64,000 bases of DNA, taken from the NCBI GenBank assembly GCA_035253585.1, contig DATFBY010000110.1, positions 102,304-166,303 of the forward strand, given 5' to 3'. Shown here one piece after another: positions 1 through 8,531 of the stretch. Below the pieces are notes generated by a model that saw only the letters and a program-made list of their open reading frames with translations, ran no database searches and was not told where the DNA came from. Each line of letters starts with the position of its first letter. The first letter of the stretch is position 1. A program made the position numbers and the translations under genes. The stretch is from DATFBY01 sp035253585. Lineage in GTDB: Bacteria > Gemmatimonadota > Gemmatimonadetes > Gemmatimonadales > Gemmatimonadaceae.

Positions 1-1
1 C

Positions 2-658
2 GTCGGCATCAAGCCGATCTCAGAAGAGGGGACCAAGCGGCTCGTCCGCGCGGCACTCGAATACGCCGTGAGAAACAAGCGCTCGAACGTGACCTTGGTG
101 CACAAGGGCAACATCATGAAGTTCACCGAAGGTGCGTTCCGCGATTGGGGCTACCAGCTGGCGCGCGACGAGTACGGCGCGACGGAGCTGGACGGCGGCC
201 CGTGGCTCAAGCTTCCCAGCGGTGTCGTCATCAAGGACGTGATCGCCGACGCATTCCTTCAGCAGATTCTCCTTCGGCCGAAAGAGTACGACGTCATCGC
301 CACTCCCAACCTCAACGGCGACTACATCTCCGATGCCCTGGCGGCGCAGGTGGGCGGGATCGGCATCGCGCCCGGAGCAAACATCAATTACGTGACCGGT
401 CATGCCGTCTTCGAGGCGACACACGGCACCGCGCCGAAGTACGCCGGACAAGACAAGGTGAACCCGGGCTCGGTGATTCTCTCGGGCGAGATGATGCTTC
501 GTTACATGGGATGGGACGATGCCGCCGATCTCATCATCCGATCGCTCGAGCGCACGATCGAGCAAAAGCGCGTGACGTACGACTTCGAGCGACTCATGCC
601 GGGGTCGACGCTGCTCAAGACCAGCGAGTTCGCCGCGGCGATGGTCGAGAACATGTAG
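2..658 (+). CDS. icd: Isocitrate dehydrogenase (NADP-type), 3' part
   Basis: Catalyses oxidative decarboxylation of isocitrate to 2-oxoglutarate in the TCA cycle, in the cytoplasm. The window begins inside the gene; the last 218 codons are present. The reading follows the E. coli-type enzyme closely: LVHKGNIMKFTEGAF, the DVIADAFLQQILLRP helix, the active-site stretch NLNGDYISDALAAQVGGIG, and the nucleotide-binding HGTAPKYAGQDKVNPGS. The C-terminus (SEFAAAMVENM) is the usual family end, so the 3' end is intact. A strong hairpin follows 25 bases downstream. The family is certain; the cofactor preference is inferred from the NADP-type loop. Confidence 0.97.
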   Translation, partial: VGIKPISEEGTKRLVRAALEYAVRNKRSNVTLVHKGNIMKFTEGAFRDWGYQLARDEYGATELDGGPWLKLPSGVVIKDVIADAFLQQILLRPKEYDVIATPNLNGDYISDALAAQVGGIGIAPGANINYVTGHAVFEATHGTAPKYAGQDKVNPGSVILSGEMMLRYMGWDDAADLIIRSLERTIEQKRVTYDFERLMPGSTLLKTSEFAAAMVENM

Positions 659-683
659 ACTCGTTAGGCACCGGGCAAACGAA

Positions 684-711
684 AAGGGCGCGCCCCCTCC
701 GGCGCGCCCTT
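684..711. terminator. Bidirectional hairpin terminator between icd and the convergent gene
   Basis: A perfect 11-bp stem (684-694 with 701-711) closes a 6-base loop. On the minus strand it is followed by TTTT-rich sequence, on the plus strand by only TT. It lies between convergent stops at 658 and 728, so it probably ends transcription from both sides. The junction also carries a GTTAGGC element (663-669), three to four bases after the icd stop. Confidence 0.8.
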
Positions 712-727
712 GGCGTTCAGACGGTAT

Positions 728-1576
728 TCAGCCCGTCGCGTCTTTCGGCTTCTTGTCCTGCGGCTTCTGAGTCTCCTTCTCCGCCTCGAGTCGATCCGCC
801 GCCGTGCTCCGTGTCCAGATCGCAATCACGCCGCACCCCGCGTTCATTCGATTCAGCTCCGGCGGAGTCTCCGCCGGTCCGCGGTAGACCTCGATCGCCT
901 GGATCTCGCTGACCGCCAGGTGATCGAGCTCGAACATCGGAACCACACGACCGTCGAGCCAGTAAAGCGGACGGCAACGGCTTCGGCCCATGACGACGAT
1001 GTTGCTCCCGAAATTCGTGCTCATGATTCGAACGCCGGGCGCGGTGCGGAGCAGCTCGCTCGGACGCGATGGCGAGCGTCGCTCGATGTCCTTCCGCGTG
1101 TAGAACACACCGTAGTACCTGGCGCGCCTGGCTTCGAACTCGGCCATCGGCTCCACGGGTGGGACGCCGGTCTCGGTCGTCGTCACAGTGTCGAGCACGG
1201 CAGGAATCAGAAGCAGCTCGACGTTGATCTCGCGATGCTCCCCTGCGCGCACGACCATCTCCAGCTCGATCGGCTGGAAGCCGAAGCGGCGCACTTCCAT
1301 CACGATCTCGCCGATCGGGACCGCCGACAGCCGATATTCCCCCCGCTCGTTCGACTGCGCACGGGAAGCCGATCCTCGGATGCGGATCTCCGCGGACTGA
1401 AGTCCGAATCCACTCGAGTCGTGCACCACGCCAGAGATCGACGATGGCGTTGCCTGCGCGGTGAGGGCGCTGCCCGCCACCGCGTCCGAGAGCTGCGCCG
1501 CGAACAGCATGGCGCCGCCCACGAGCATCCGACTCGTTAGGCAGCCGGGTTGGCGACGGCGTGCACGCGTGGTCAT
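728..1576 (-). CDS. Exported carboxypeptidase-regulatory / TonB-plug-like protein
   Basis: 282 residues. After a long basic N-region and a hydrophobic signal segment (about 16-41), residues 46-125 form a carboxypeptidase-regulatory-like beta domain (SISGVVHDSSGFGLQSAEI). About 160-262 resemble a TonB-receptor plug: ELLRTAPGVRIM, a YWLDG turn, IEVYRGPAETPP and a final GVIAIWTR strand. The outer-membrane barrel that normally follows is absent, so it is probably a periplasmic or surface protein rather than a transporter. Two cysteines (before YWLDG, and in NAGCG) also occur in the next gene and may form a disulfide. The start overlaps the upstream gene's context (ATG four bases after its TGA) with a GGGG-type RBS; an internal ATG at 1528 would shorten the signal region. 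A GTTAGGC element lies in the first codons (1536-1542). Confidence 0.8.
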   Translation of the reverse strand: MTTRARRRQPGCLTSRMLVGGAMLFAAQLSDAVAGSALTAQATPSSISGVVHDSSGFGLQSAEIRIRGSASRAQSNERGEYRLSAVPIGEIVMEVRRFGFQPIELEMVVRAGEHREINVELLLIPAVLDTVTTTETGVPPVEPMAEFEARRARYYGVFYTRKDIERRSPSRPSELLRTAPGVRIMSTNFGSNIVVMGRSRCRPLYWLDGRVVPMFELDHLAVSEIQAIEVYRGPAETPPELNRMNAGCGVIAIWTRSTAADRLEAEKETQKPQDKKPKDATG

Positions 1577-1580
1577 TGTG

Positions 1581-2339
1581 TCACCCCGCTTCGGGATCGC
1601 GTGTCCAAATGACGATCACCCCGCACACCGCGTTCATGTGATTGAACTGCGGTGGCGTTTCGGACGAGCCCTTGTACAGCTCGATCCCTTCAATGTCGTT
1701 CGGCGGTATCAAATCCAGCTCGAATCCCGGCTGATATTGACCGTCGACGATGTAATACGGCTGACACATGCCGCGCACGATCCGCAGCGAGTACCCGCCG
1801 AAGCCGCCGCCTTTCACGATCACGCCCGGCACGGTGCGGAACATGTCGCTCAAGTGCTGCGGCTGCTCCTCCTCGATCTGCTCGCGCGTGACGAAGACGC
1901 CCATCCCCGCGCGCCGCCGCCGCTCGAAGTCGAGCATCGACCGCGTCACTTCCCGGTCGCGCTCGCTCACCGTCACTCCGGCCAACCGGCGTGGTACCAC
2001 GCGCAACGTCAGATCGACCTCGAGACGCTCCCCTTCGACGAGCGTGGTGTCGATCGCCATCGTGCGGTACCCGATGCGCCGAATCTCGACGTACACGTGC
2101 CCGGGCTGAAGATTGCGAAGCGTGTACGCGCCGGCGGTATCACTGCGCGTCCGTCGGCCACTCTCGCGCTCCCACAGCTCCACGGCCGCGACAGGCGCGC
2201 CCGTGCTGTCGCGAATGACGCCGTGAATGGTCGCTGGGAAGCTCTGCGCCGGTGCCGAGGACGGGTATGCGACGGCGCTCGCGACGATCGCGAGTAGGGC
2301 GATGGTGCACGCGAGTGGGAAGAGCCGCGTACGCAACAC
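1581..2339 (-). CDS. Exported carboxypeptidase-regulatory / TonB-plug-like protein, paralogue
   Basis: 252 residues from a GTG at 2339, chosen because GGAGG sits five bases upstream; an in-frame GTG at 2351 is the alternative. Signal peptide about 1-31 (hydrophobic LACTIALLAIVASAVA), regulatory-like beta domain about 38-115 (TIHGVIRDSTGAPVAAVEL), then a plug-like module with MFRTVPGVIVK, YYIVDGQ, IEGIELYKGSSETPP and CGVIVIWTRD. No barrel follows. It shares architecture and both cysteines with the downstream gene, and the two are four bases apart, so they are a tandem duplicate in one operon. Function is not known; surface glycan or ligand binding at the outer membrane is possible. Confidence 0.8.
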   Translation of the reverse strand: MLRTRLFPLACTIALLAIVASAVAYPSSAPAQSFPATIHGVIRDSTGAPVAAVELWERESGRRTRSDTAGAYTLRNLQPGHVYVEIRRIGYRTMAIDTTLVEGERLEVDLTLRVVPRRLAGVTVSERDREVTRSMLDFERRRRAGMGVFVTREQIEEEQPQHLSDMFRTVPGVIVKGGGFGGYSLRIVRGMCQPYYIVDGQYQPGFELDLIPPNDIEGIELYKGSSETPPQFNHMNAVCGVIVIWTRDPEAG

Positions 2340-2440
2340 TTTCGCCTCCACCGACTACTAGCAACACGGAGGGCAAATAGGCCAGTCGTCAGGCCCTTTA
2401 CATATATGGCATCCGCATTTATCGGGCACAATGCGCCTGG

Positions 2441-2519
2441 GACCGGCGCCCGGTCGCGCGGGACATCCAGACCGTGTAACACCGTCAGCGCCCATCCGCT
2501 GGGACGTCTCGTCCCAGCG
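2441..2519. terminator. Two hairpins after the AgmX-domain gene
   Basis: A 6-bp stem (GACCGG/CCGGTC, 2441-2455) and a perfect 9-bp stem (2497-2505 with 2511-2519) lie just downstream of the minus-strand gene ending at 2530. Neither has a clear T-run, so termination is only a suggestion. The AT-rich patch at 2397-2425 may carry the promoter of the 2339 gene. Confidence 0.4.
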
Positions 2520-2529
2520 CACGCTATCC

Positions 2530-5013
2530 CTATTTGTCGAAGCCCTTTGGGGCGAATGTCAGCGTGAAGAGATAGCTCTCTTCGCCACGTTCCGACTTGG
2601 GGAAGATCCAATTTCGGACACGCTCGCGCACGCAGCTTTCGACCTTGGTTGCGGTCTTTCCAGCCATCTGGCGTTTGGTGATGGCAGCCGAGTGGACGCG
2701 GCCGGTGATGCCGACCTTCGTAGAAACCGTGAGCGATCCGGCGAGCTTCGGCTCGATTGCCAGTCCGTCGAGATAACACAGCTCGAACTGGAGGCGCTGC
2801 CCCTTCAGGAATTCGCGCACCTGATCAGGGTCCTTCGTCGCCACTCGAACGCGCTCGGCTTCCTCGCTGAGTGGAGCCGGCCGGTTCTCGAACCGAATCG
2901 AGTCGACCGGAATCGCGGAGCCCGGTGCCTCGCCGCGCTCTTTCCGTGATTTCTCGTAGGCGCGCATTGCGAGCGTGATGAAGTCTTCCGCTTCCCGAAC
3001 CTTGTGCTCGTTGGCGCTGTCGCGCGCCGCTCGCTGCGCCGCCGCACGGTCGGCTGCCGCCTTCTCGGCCGCCGCTTTTTCCGCCGCTGCACGCTCCGCT
3101 GCGGCCTTCTCCGCCGCCGCCCTCTCTGCTGCCAATCTCTCGCGCTCGGCCTTCTCGGCCGCGGCCCTCTCTGCTGCCAATCTCTCGCGCTCCGCCTTCT
3201 CGGCCGCGGCGCGTTCCGCGGCAATTCGCTCCCGCTCGGCTCTCTCCGCAGCGGCTCGCTCGGCTGCCAGTCGCTCGCGCTCCGCTTTCTCGGCGGCGGC
3301 GCGTTCGGCCGCCAGCTTCTCCGCGGCTGCCTTCTCGGCTGCTAGACGTTCGCGCTCTGCCTTCTCGGCGGCTGCTCGCTCCGCGGCGAGGCGTTCTCGT
3401 TCGGCGCGCTCGGCGGCAGCCTTCTCCGCCGCGGCTTTCAATGCGGCAGCTCGCTCCGCGACACGTCGCTCGGCATCGGCCTTTTCCGCGGCGGCTTTCT
3501 CGGCCGCGGCACGTTCCGCTGCCGCTCTCTCTGCCGCGGCACGCTCGGCTCTTGCTTTCTCCGCGGCGGCTCGCTCCGCGGCGGCCTTTTCCGCGGCGGC
3601 CTTTTCCGCTGCCGCTCTCTCCGCCGCGGCTCTCTCCGCTGCGGCTTTTTCTGCGGCACGCTTCTCAGACGCAAGGCGCTCAGCTTCCGCTCTCTCGGCC
3701 GCGAGCCGCTCGCGTTCAGCCTTTTCAGTCGCGGCGCGCTCGGCGGCAGCTTTCTCGGCGGCCAACTTCTCGGCTGCTGCTCTCTCGGCGGCCGCTTTCA
3801 CCGCCGCGGCCTTCTCCGCGGCGATCCGTTGCGATTCGGCTCTTTCCGCCGCAGCCCGTTCGGCGGCGGCTCGCTCCGATGCCGCTCTTTCGGACGCCGC
3901 GCGTTCAGCCGCCGCGCGTTCAGCCGCCGCGCGTTCAGCCGCCGCGCGTTCAGCCGCCGCGCGTTCAGTCGCCGCGCGTTCAGTCGCCGCGCGCTCCGAT
4001 GCCGCCTTCTCCGCCAGAGCCTTCTCCGCCGCCGCTCTCTCCGCTGCGGCCCTCTCTGAGCGAGCGCGCTCTACCGCCGCACGCTCCGCCGCCGCGCGCT
4101 CCGCCGCGAGCTTCTGCCGCTCACGCTCGAGCGCCGCTCGTTCCGCTGCGATCTTTTCTTCGGCGGCCCTCGCCGCGGCCAGACGCTCTTCCGCCGCCCG
4201 CGCGGCAGCGGTCCGCTCCGCCGCCTCTTTTTCCCTCGCCGCGCGTTCCGTTGATTCGAGCGTCGTGCTCGCCGTCGAGCGCTCCCGCGGCGCCGCTTGC
4301 GCGGGCTGGGCCGCCTGACGAGCGCTCGGCCGCTCCGCGGTGCCAGTAGCAGCGGAAGGCGCCGGCGCGCGCTCTTCGGGCGTCAGCATCGCCACGCGTT
4401 GCTCGGCGGGACCATTAGCGCTCGGCGCGGTGCGCGCCGACGCCACTGTCCGCGAAGGCGACGTCATCTCCCGAGTTCGGTTCGCCGCCTGCGCCAGGGC
4501 CGGGAGCAGCTCGCCGATGGACATCTCCGGCACTCGAACGACGAGCCCCTCGTTTCCCGCACCGATCCTGATGATCAATCCAGGATAGTCACCCTCCGTG
4601 TACAGCTCGAAGATCACGGCATCGCTCGAGAGCCCCGCGGTACGCAGCGTCGGCTCGGCGCGCCCCATGACCCGACGCCGTGGCCGACCGAGGATCGTGT
4701 TGGCGGAGTCGATCCACGCCAGCAGCGAGAACGCGTCGAGAGTTTTCGGTTTGGTGAAGGCGTCACGGTAGCCGGGCGACGCGAACAACTGTACCATCCC
4801 GTTGTTGGTCGCTCGCACCCAAACCGTCGCCGCTCCAAACTGAAAGGAGCCGGTCTCCTCGAACCGCGTCTGCGCCGTCAGGGGCGCCGCGTGAACGGCC
4901 AGAGCACCGATCGCGGCGAGTAGGGGTAGTGAGAGTACCGGCGTAAATGCCGTTCTGACCTGGGCGAGACGCACGACGACAAGACTCCAAAAGTGGGGGT
5001 CTCTCTCCTCCAT
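2530..5013 (-). CDS. TolA-like Ala/Glu/Lys-rich protein with AgmX/PglI C-terminal domain
   Basis: 827 residues. A membrane anchor or signal segment lies near 24-48 (VLSLPLLAAIGALAVHAA). It is followed by a folded region to about 170, then a very long charged coiled-coil-like tract (roughly 245-680) of AAAERAAAEK-type repeats. The last ~100 residues match the AgmX/PglI and TonB-like C-terminal fold: FELCYLDGLA, LTVSTKVGITGRV, the conserved ESCVRERVRNWIFPK and a final strand LFTLTFAP. Such proteins span the periplasm and join inner-membrane energy or motility complexes to the envelope; myxobacterial AgmX acts in gliding. The start is uncertain: GGAGGAGAGAG lies just inside the frame. It has no close partner gene here. 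Confidence 0.75.
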   Translation of the reverse strand: MEERDPHFWSLVVVRLAQVRTAFTPVLSLPLLAAIGALAVHAAPLTAQTRFEETGSFQFGAATVWVRATNNGMVQLFASPGYRDAFTKPKTLDAFSLLAWIDSANTILGRPRRRVMGRAEPTLRTAGLSSDAVIFELYTEGDYPGLIIRIGAGNEGLVVRVPEMSIGELLPALAQAANRTREMTSPSRTVASARTAPSANGPAEQRVAMLTPEERAPAPSAATGTAERPSARQAAQPAQAAPRERSTASTTLESTERAAREKEAAERTAAARAAEERLAAARAAEEKIAAERAALERERQKLAAERAAAERAAVERARSERAAAERAAAEKALAEKAASERAATERAATERAAAERAAAERAAAERAAAERAASERAASERAAAERAAAERAESQRIAAEKAAAVKAAAERAAAEKLAAEKAAAERAATEKAERERLAAERAEAERLASEKRAAEKAAAERAAAERAAAEKAAAEKAAAERAAAEKARAERAAAERAAAERAAAEKAAAEKADAERRVAERAAALKAAAEKAAAERAERERLAAERAAAEKAERERLAAEKAAAEKLAAERAAAEKAERERLAAERAAAERAERERIAAERAAAEKAERERLAAERAAAEKAERERLAAERAAAEKAAAERAAAEKAAAEKAAADRAAAQRAARDSANEHKVREAEDFITLAMRAYEKSRKERGEAPGSAIPVDSIRFENRPAPLSEEAERVRVATKDPDQVREFLKGQRLQFELCYLDGLAIEPKLAGSLTVSTKVGITGRVHSAAITKRQMAGKTATKVESCVRERVRNWIFPKSERGEESYLFTLTFAPKGFDK
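3895..3984. repeat. 15-bp tandem repeat inside the coiled-coil tract
   Basis: Six successive copies of a 15-base unit (GCCGCGCGTTCAGCC, the last two with a single C to T change) encode consecutive ERAAA pentads on the minus strand. The DNA identity is higher than the protein repeat requires, since the rest of the tract uses varied codons. That points to recent slippage expansion. Confidence 0.9.
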
Positions 5014-5118
5014 TCGACGAGGCCACGCGATACTGGCAACAGATCGGAATCGCGTGCCCGGCCGGGGTCGAACCGGGACCGCAACGCACCTTGAAGTGTC
5101 ACCTGACGTGGAGTGTGT

Positions 5119-5481
5119 ATGAGATTGTATGTAAACGTATTATGCGTCGCGATCTCAATGAGTTTCTTAAGTGCGTGCGGTGGGTCCCGTGCTGGGACCG
5201 GCACCAATCGCCCGGAAGAGCCGAAGACGTATCTCGTCGTGGAGAATCGCGGGCCCGTCGACATGACCGTCTACGTGCTTCGCGGGGCGCAGCGTTACCG
5301 GCTGGGAATCTGCCCCGGCACGTCCACGCGGCGCTTCGTAATCCCCGGGTCGTTGGTCTTCGGCGCCACGCCGCTCCGCTTCCTCGCCGATCCGATCGGC
5401 AGCAATCGCACGCCGGTCAGCAACGAGATTCCGGTGAGACCGGGAGATGAGGTGCAGTTGCTGATCCCTTGGTCGAGCTGA
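5119..5481 (+). CDS. Small lipoprotein, unknown function
   Basis: 120 residues. Start at ATG 5119, six bases after GGAG; an in-frame GTG at 5113 overlaps that RBS. A short signal peptide ends in a lipobox (FLSAC), so the mature protein should be lipid-anchored. The mature part (about 35-120) looks like a compact beta domain with YLVVENRGPVDMTVYVL and an even spread of short strands, and ends in VQLLIPWSS. I do not recognise the family. It is a single gene convergent with the monooxygenase gene; its stop and that gene's stop are 12 bases apart. Confidence 0.75.
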   Translation: MRLYVNVLCVAISMSFLSACGGSRAGTGTNRPEEPKTYLVVENRGPVDMTVYVLRGAQRYRLGICPGTSTRRFVIPGSLVFGATPLRFLADPIGSNRTPVSNEIPVRPGDEVQLLIPWSS

Positions 5482-5493
5482 GCGGCGGGCGTC

Positions 5494-6873
5494 TCAGGCG
5501 CGCGGGATTGCGGATGCCATGGGTCGCACCGCGCTCACTGGCGGCAGGGATGCGATCACGCGATCCAGGTGGTGCATGTAGGCCTCGTACTGCACCGATA
5601 TCGCGTGACGGGGTGACCTCAGGTACCGGACGCCGCCCGACAGATTAGGCGACTGTCGTATTAAACTCTCCAGCTTCCGCGCACCGACTCCGTTCGCTTC
5701 TCGCGCACGGATCGCCCGCGCGACGAGCTCCGCCTGGCGGCTGATCACCGGGTACGCTCCACCGTCGGTCTCGAAGAGACCAAGAACGTAAAGATTCGAG
5801 TGCCGCCGATGCAGAACGCCGCTGGCCAGATCCGCCATGGGAGACGTCGCCGAGATGATGCCGTCGTCCAGGAATGGGAAGGCGAGCTGGTAGCCGATCG
5901 CCCAGATGATGACGTCCACCTCGACCTCGCTGCCATCGACGAACCGCACTCGCTTCCCCTGGAGCTCCGCGACGTCGGGCTTGGCGGTGATGTCGCCGTG
6001 CGCGAGATAGTGGAGCAGCTGCGAGTTCACGATCGGATGGCTTTCCAGCACCTTGTGATCGGGTCGCTGCAGTCCCAGGCGCGAGAGATCTCCCACGAAC
6101 ACCCGAAGCAGGACGGTGAGCAGCGGCTGCGCCAGCCACGTCGGCAGCTCAGGTCCGCTTCGAAAAAAGAGGTCCGTCGGCTTGCCGAAGATGTGTTTCG
6201 GAAGGAAGTAGTAGCCGCGCCGAAGGCTGATCCATGCCTGACGAGCGTTGGCCGCCGCATCACACGCGATGTCGCACCCGGAGTTCCCTCCCCCGACGAT
6301 GAGCACGCGCTTTTCACGCAGCTGATTGGCGCTACGGTAGTGAAACGAGTGGTACGCTTCGCCGTCGAAAGTACCCCGATATCCGGGCGTGCGCGGCATC
6401 CACTGATGACCCGCGGCGATTATCAATCCGCGGTATCGTCTGGTTTCGCCTGACGAGAGTCGCACGTCCCAGCCTGCGTCGCTTGGCGTCGCGCGCTCGA
6501 CCTCGATGCCGAGCTCGATGTGTCGGCGCAGGTCGTGCTCCACGGCGAAGGATCGCAGGTAGTGGAGTATCTGTCGCCACCCGGGATAATCCGGATACGA
6601 CTCGGGCATCGGGAAGTTGGAGAATGCCGACTGCGTCTTGGACGAGATGAAGTGCGCGGACTCGTACATCGGCGTGCGACCGCTGTCGCCGTTCCAGATC
6701 CCGCCAACGTCGTGCTGCCGCTCGATGACGTCGAATGGGATTCCCGCTTGCTTGAGTGCGCGAGCGGCTCCCAGCCCCGAGGGACCCGCGCCGATGATGC
6801 AAAACCTCTCGCATCGGTCGCCGTGCTCGACTTCCGGCTGCTGCTGCGGTGTGCGTAGCTCTGGCGTCGTCAT
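5494..6873 (-). CDS. FMO/Baeyer-Villiger-type flavin monooxygenase
   Basis: 459 residues. Uses FAD and NADPH to oxygenate a small nucleophilic or ketone substrate in the cytoplasm; the substrate is unknown. An N-terminal FAD Rossmann motif GAGPSG (28-33) and a second, NADPH-type motif GGGNSG (194-199) are present. Between them is a match to the class fingerprint FxGxxxHxxxY-R (FDGEAYHSFHYR, 169-180). The IIWAIGY stretch near residue 320 is also typical. Length fits the short FMO-like clade. It is divergent from the DUF4097 gene at 6966 with a 92-base shared promoter region. Confidence 0.88.
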   Translation of the reverse strand: MTTPELRTPQQQPEVEHGDRCERFCIIGAGPSGLGAARALKQAGIPFDVIERQHDVGGIWNGDSGRTPMYESAHFISSKTQSAFSNFPMPESYPDYPGWRQILHYLRSFAVEHDLRRHIELGIEVERATPSDAGWDVRLSSGETRRYRGLIIAAGHQWMPRTPGYRGTFDGEAYHSFHYRSANQLREKRVLIVGGGNSGCDIACDAAANARQAWISLRRGYYFLPKHIFGKPTDLFFRSGPELPTWLAQPLLTVLLRVFVGDLSRLGLQRPDHKVLESHPIVNSQLLHYLAHGDITAKPDVAELQGKRVRFVDGSEVEVDVIIWAIGYQLAFPFLDDGIISATSPMADLASGVLHRRHSNLYVLGLFETDGGAYPVISRQAELVARAIRAREANGVGARKLESLIRQSPNLSGGVRYLRSPRHAISVQYEAYMHHLDRVIASLPPVSAVRPMASAIPRA

Positions 6874-6965
6874 GGGCTCAAGATGACTGCCCGGTCCGGC
6901 ACCAGCAAACCAATCGCCGAGATCCGTTGTCCAACCGCCGAACCCGTTTCAATCTCGGAGGCTCC

Positions 6966-7781
6966 ATGCGCTCGACTGTCGTCCTCGCGACGCTGCTGAT
7001 AGGGGTGTCGCTCCCGATCTTGCCCGTGACGGCGCAGGAGAGCGATGAGGAGTGGTTGGAGAGGTGCGATCGCAACGGGTGGGACAACGACCGGAGAGAG
7101 CGTTTCTGTGAGATTCGCGAATACGGATTCCGGCCGAGCGGTTCGCCGATCCAGATCGACGCCGGACACAATGGCGGCATCATGGTGCGGGGATGGAACC
7201 GCGACAGCGTGGCTGTGAGCGCGCGGATCCAAGTAGAGGCGCGCACGATGGACCGTGCGCGCGAAGCGGCCAGGGCGATTACAATCGAAGCCGGCCAGAA
7301 CGGAATCCGGGCGAACCGATCCGATGCTAGCTCGTCGACGGGCTGGTCGGTGACGTTCGTCGTCTATGTGCCGCACCGCACGTCGCTGCGCGCCGAGACG
7401 TACAACGGACCGATCGGTGTCGACGAGGTGACGGGCGACATGACACTCCGTGCGCACAACGGCCCGCTTTCACTTCGGAACATCGGGGGCGACGTTCGAG
7501 CGCGCACGACCAATGGACCGCTGACGGTTGACCTCGAGGGGAAGAGCTGGCAGGGCGCGGGTCTCGATGCAGAAACTCAAAACGGGCCGGTGGACCTCAC
7601 CATTCCTGAGGGCTACTCCGCACGGCTCACGACGGGAACTACGAACGGTCCGATGCGCATCGGCTTCCCGGTCACTATTCAGGGAAGATTCGACCGGCGC
7701 ATCAACACGACACTGGGCGAAGGCGGCCCGCCGATCCGCGTCATCACGACCAACGGTCCACTGGTGGTCCGCCGAGGCTGA
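6966..7781 (+). CDS. Secreted DUF4097 adhesin-like beta-helix protein
   Basis: 271 residues. Start at ATG 6966 with GGAGG five bases upstream; signal peptide about 1-22 ends at VTAQE. The rest is a repetitive right-handed beta structure: the phrase TYNGPI / AHNGPL / TTNGPL / TQNGPV / TTNGPM / TTNGPL recurs about every 20-25 residues, the signature of DUF4097 putative adhesins. In other bacteria these domains often sit beside anti-sigma or envelope-stress genes, but no such partner is seen. The stop lies three bases before the convergent methyltransferase stop at 7785. Confidence 0.85.
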   Translation: MRSTVVLATLLIGVSLPILPVTAQESDEEWLERCDRNGWDNDRRERFCEIREYGFRPSGSPIQIDAGHNGGIMVRGWNRDSVAVSARIQVEARTMDRAREAARAITIEAGQNGIRANRSDASSSTGWSVTFVVYVPHRTSLRAETYNGPIGVDEVTGDMTLRAHNGPLSLRNIGGDVRARTTNGPLTVDLEGKSWQGAGLDAETQNGPVDLTIPEGYSARLTTGTTNGPMRIGFPVTIQGRFDRRINTTLGEGGPPIRVITTNGPLVVRRG

Positions 7782-7784
7782 CCC

Positions 7785-8531
7785 TCAGCGCCTGCCAACC
7801 CTGAAGTGCAGCGGCCACCGCACCAGCCGCTCCGAATCGCGAGCGCCCCACGTGCTCGCGATTCGTGCGATGAAGGGCGCGATCGGATCGGCGTCGTTCT
7901 TCTTGAGATACCGCCGCGTCGCCGACCAGGTGTAGAGATATCCCTCGAAGTCGCCTAACGACATCGTCCGCTCGATCGACAGCTCGGGGGCGGGCAGCTC
8001 ACGGAACGGAAACTCGAGATTCCGGTACCCTTCGTCCACCATCCGGCGCTCCGCCGGCCAGTACTCGCCGAGGACGCCGCGGTAGAGCTCGTGAAGGGCG
8101 TCGTCGAGATCGGCGCCGATCGAGCAGAGACCGTATCCCCACACCGCTACCGCGCCTCCCGGTGCCATGACGCGCGCCGCCTCGGTGAAGAATGCGGTTG
8201 GGTCGAGCCAATGCATCGACTGCGCGACAGTCACCAGGTCGGCAGCACCGTCGGGTAACCCACTCACCTCCCCGGGAGCCACCCGATACTCGATGCGCGG
8301 GTGGGGCATCGCATTCGCGATCTGGGCGGCGCTGGCATCGGTGGCCAGCACACGGTCATAGCGCTCCGCCAAGCCGATCGCCGCCTGCCCATTCCCCGTG
8401 GCGCTGTCCCACGCCAGCGCGTGCCCCGCGCTCAGCCCCGTCACGAAGTCGAAGAGCGCCGGCGGGTACGTCGGCCGAAACTCGGCGTACTCCCGAGCAT
8501 GACCCGAAAAGTGATCCTTGAAGTCGGTCAT
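7785..8531 (-). CDS. Class I SAM-dependent methyltransferase (type 11)
   Basis: 248 residues. The SAM-binding core is recognisable: LAWDSATGNGQAAIGLAERY (motif I region), a DASAAQI acidic turn, LPDGAADLVTVAQSMHWLDP and VMAPGGAVAVWGYG. This resembles the Tam-like/UbiE-type small-molecule methyltransferases. The start is the ATG at 8531, directly preceded on the coding strand by the GTTAGGC element. There is no good Shine-Dalgarno, so it may depend on coupling to the upstream gene ending at 8574. A second GTTAGGC copy (7953-7959) lies inside the gene as Leu-Gly. Confidence 0.85.
   Translation of the reverse strand: MTDFKDHFSGHAREYAEFRPTYPPALFDFVTGLSAGHALAWDSATGNGQAAIGLAERYDRVLATDASAAQIANAMPHPRIEYRVAPGEVSGLPDGAADLVTVAQSMHWLDPTAFFTEAARVMAPGGAVAVWGYGLCSIGADLDDALHELYRGVLGEYWPAERRMVDEGYRNLEFPFRELPAPELSIERTMSLGDFEGYLYTWSATRRYLKKNDADPIAPFIARIASTWGARDSERLVRWPLHFRVGRR

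Noticed and set aside
710..1540. Plus-strand frames opposite the first plug-like gene
   Set aside because: High in Arg, His, Ser and lacking structure; typical of antisense frames in GC-rich DNA.
2975..4318. Long open frames antisense to the AgmX-domain gene
   Set aside because: They are mirror images of the Ala/Glu/Lys repeat (Ser/Ala/Arg-rich, low complexity). Only the minus-strand frame has a signal peptide and a recognisable C-terminal domain.
5054..5090. Complete tRNA gene on the minus strand
   Set aside because: Only a T-arm and 3' acceptor-like strand are visible. There is no D-arm, no valid 5-bp anticodon stem and no 5' acceptor partner.
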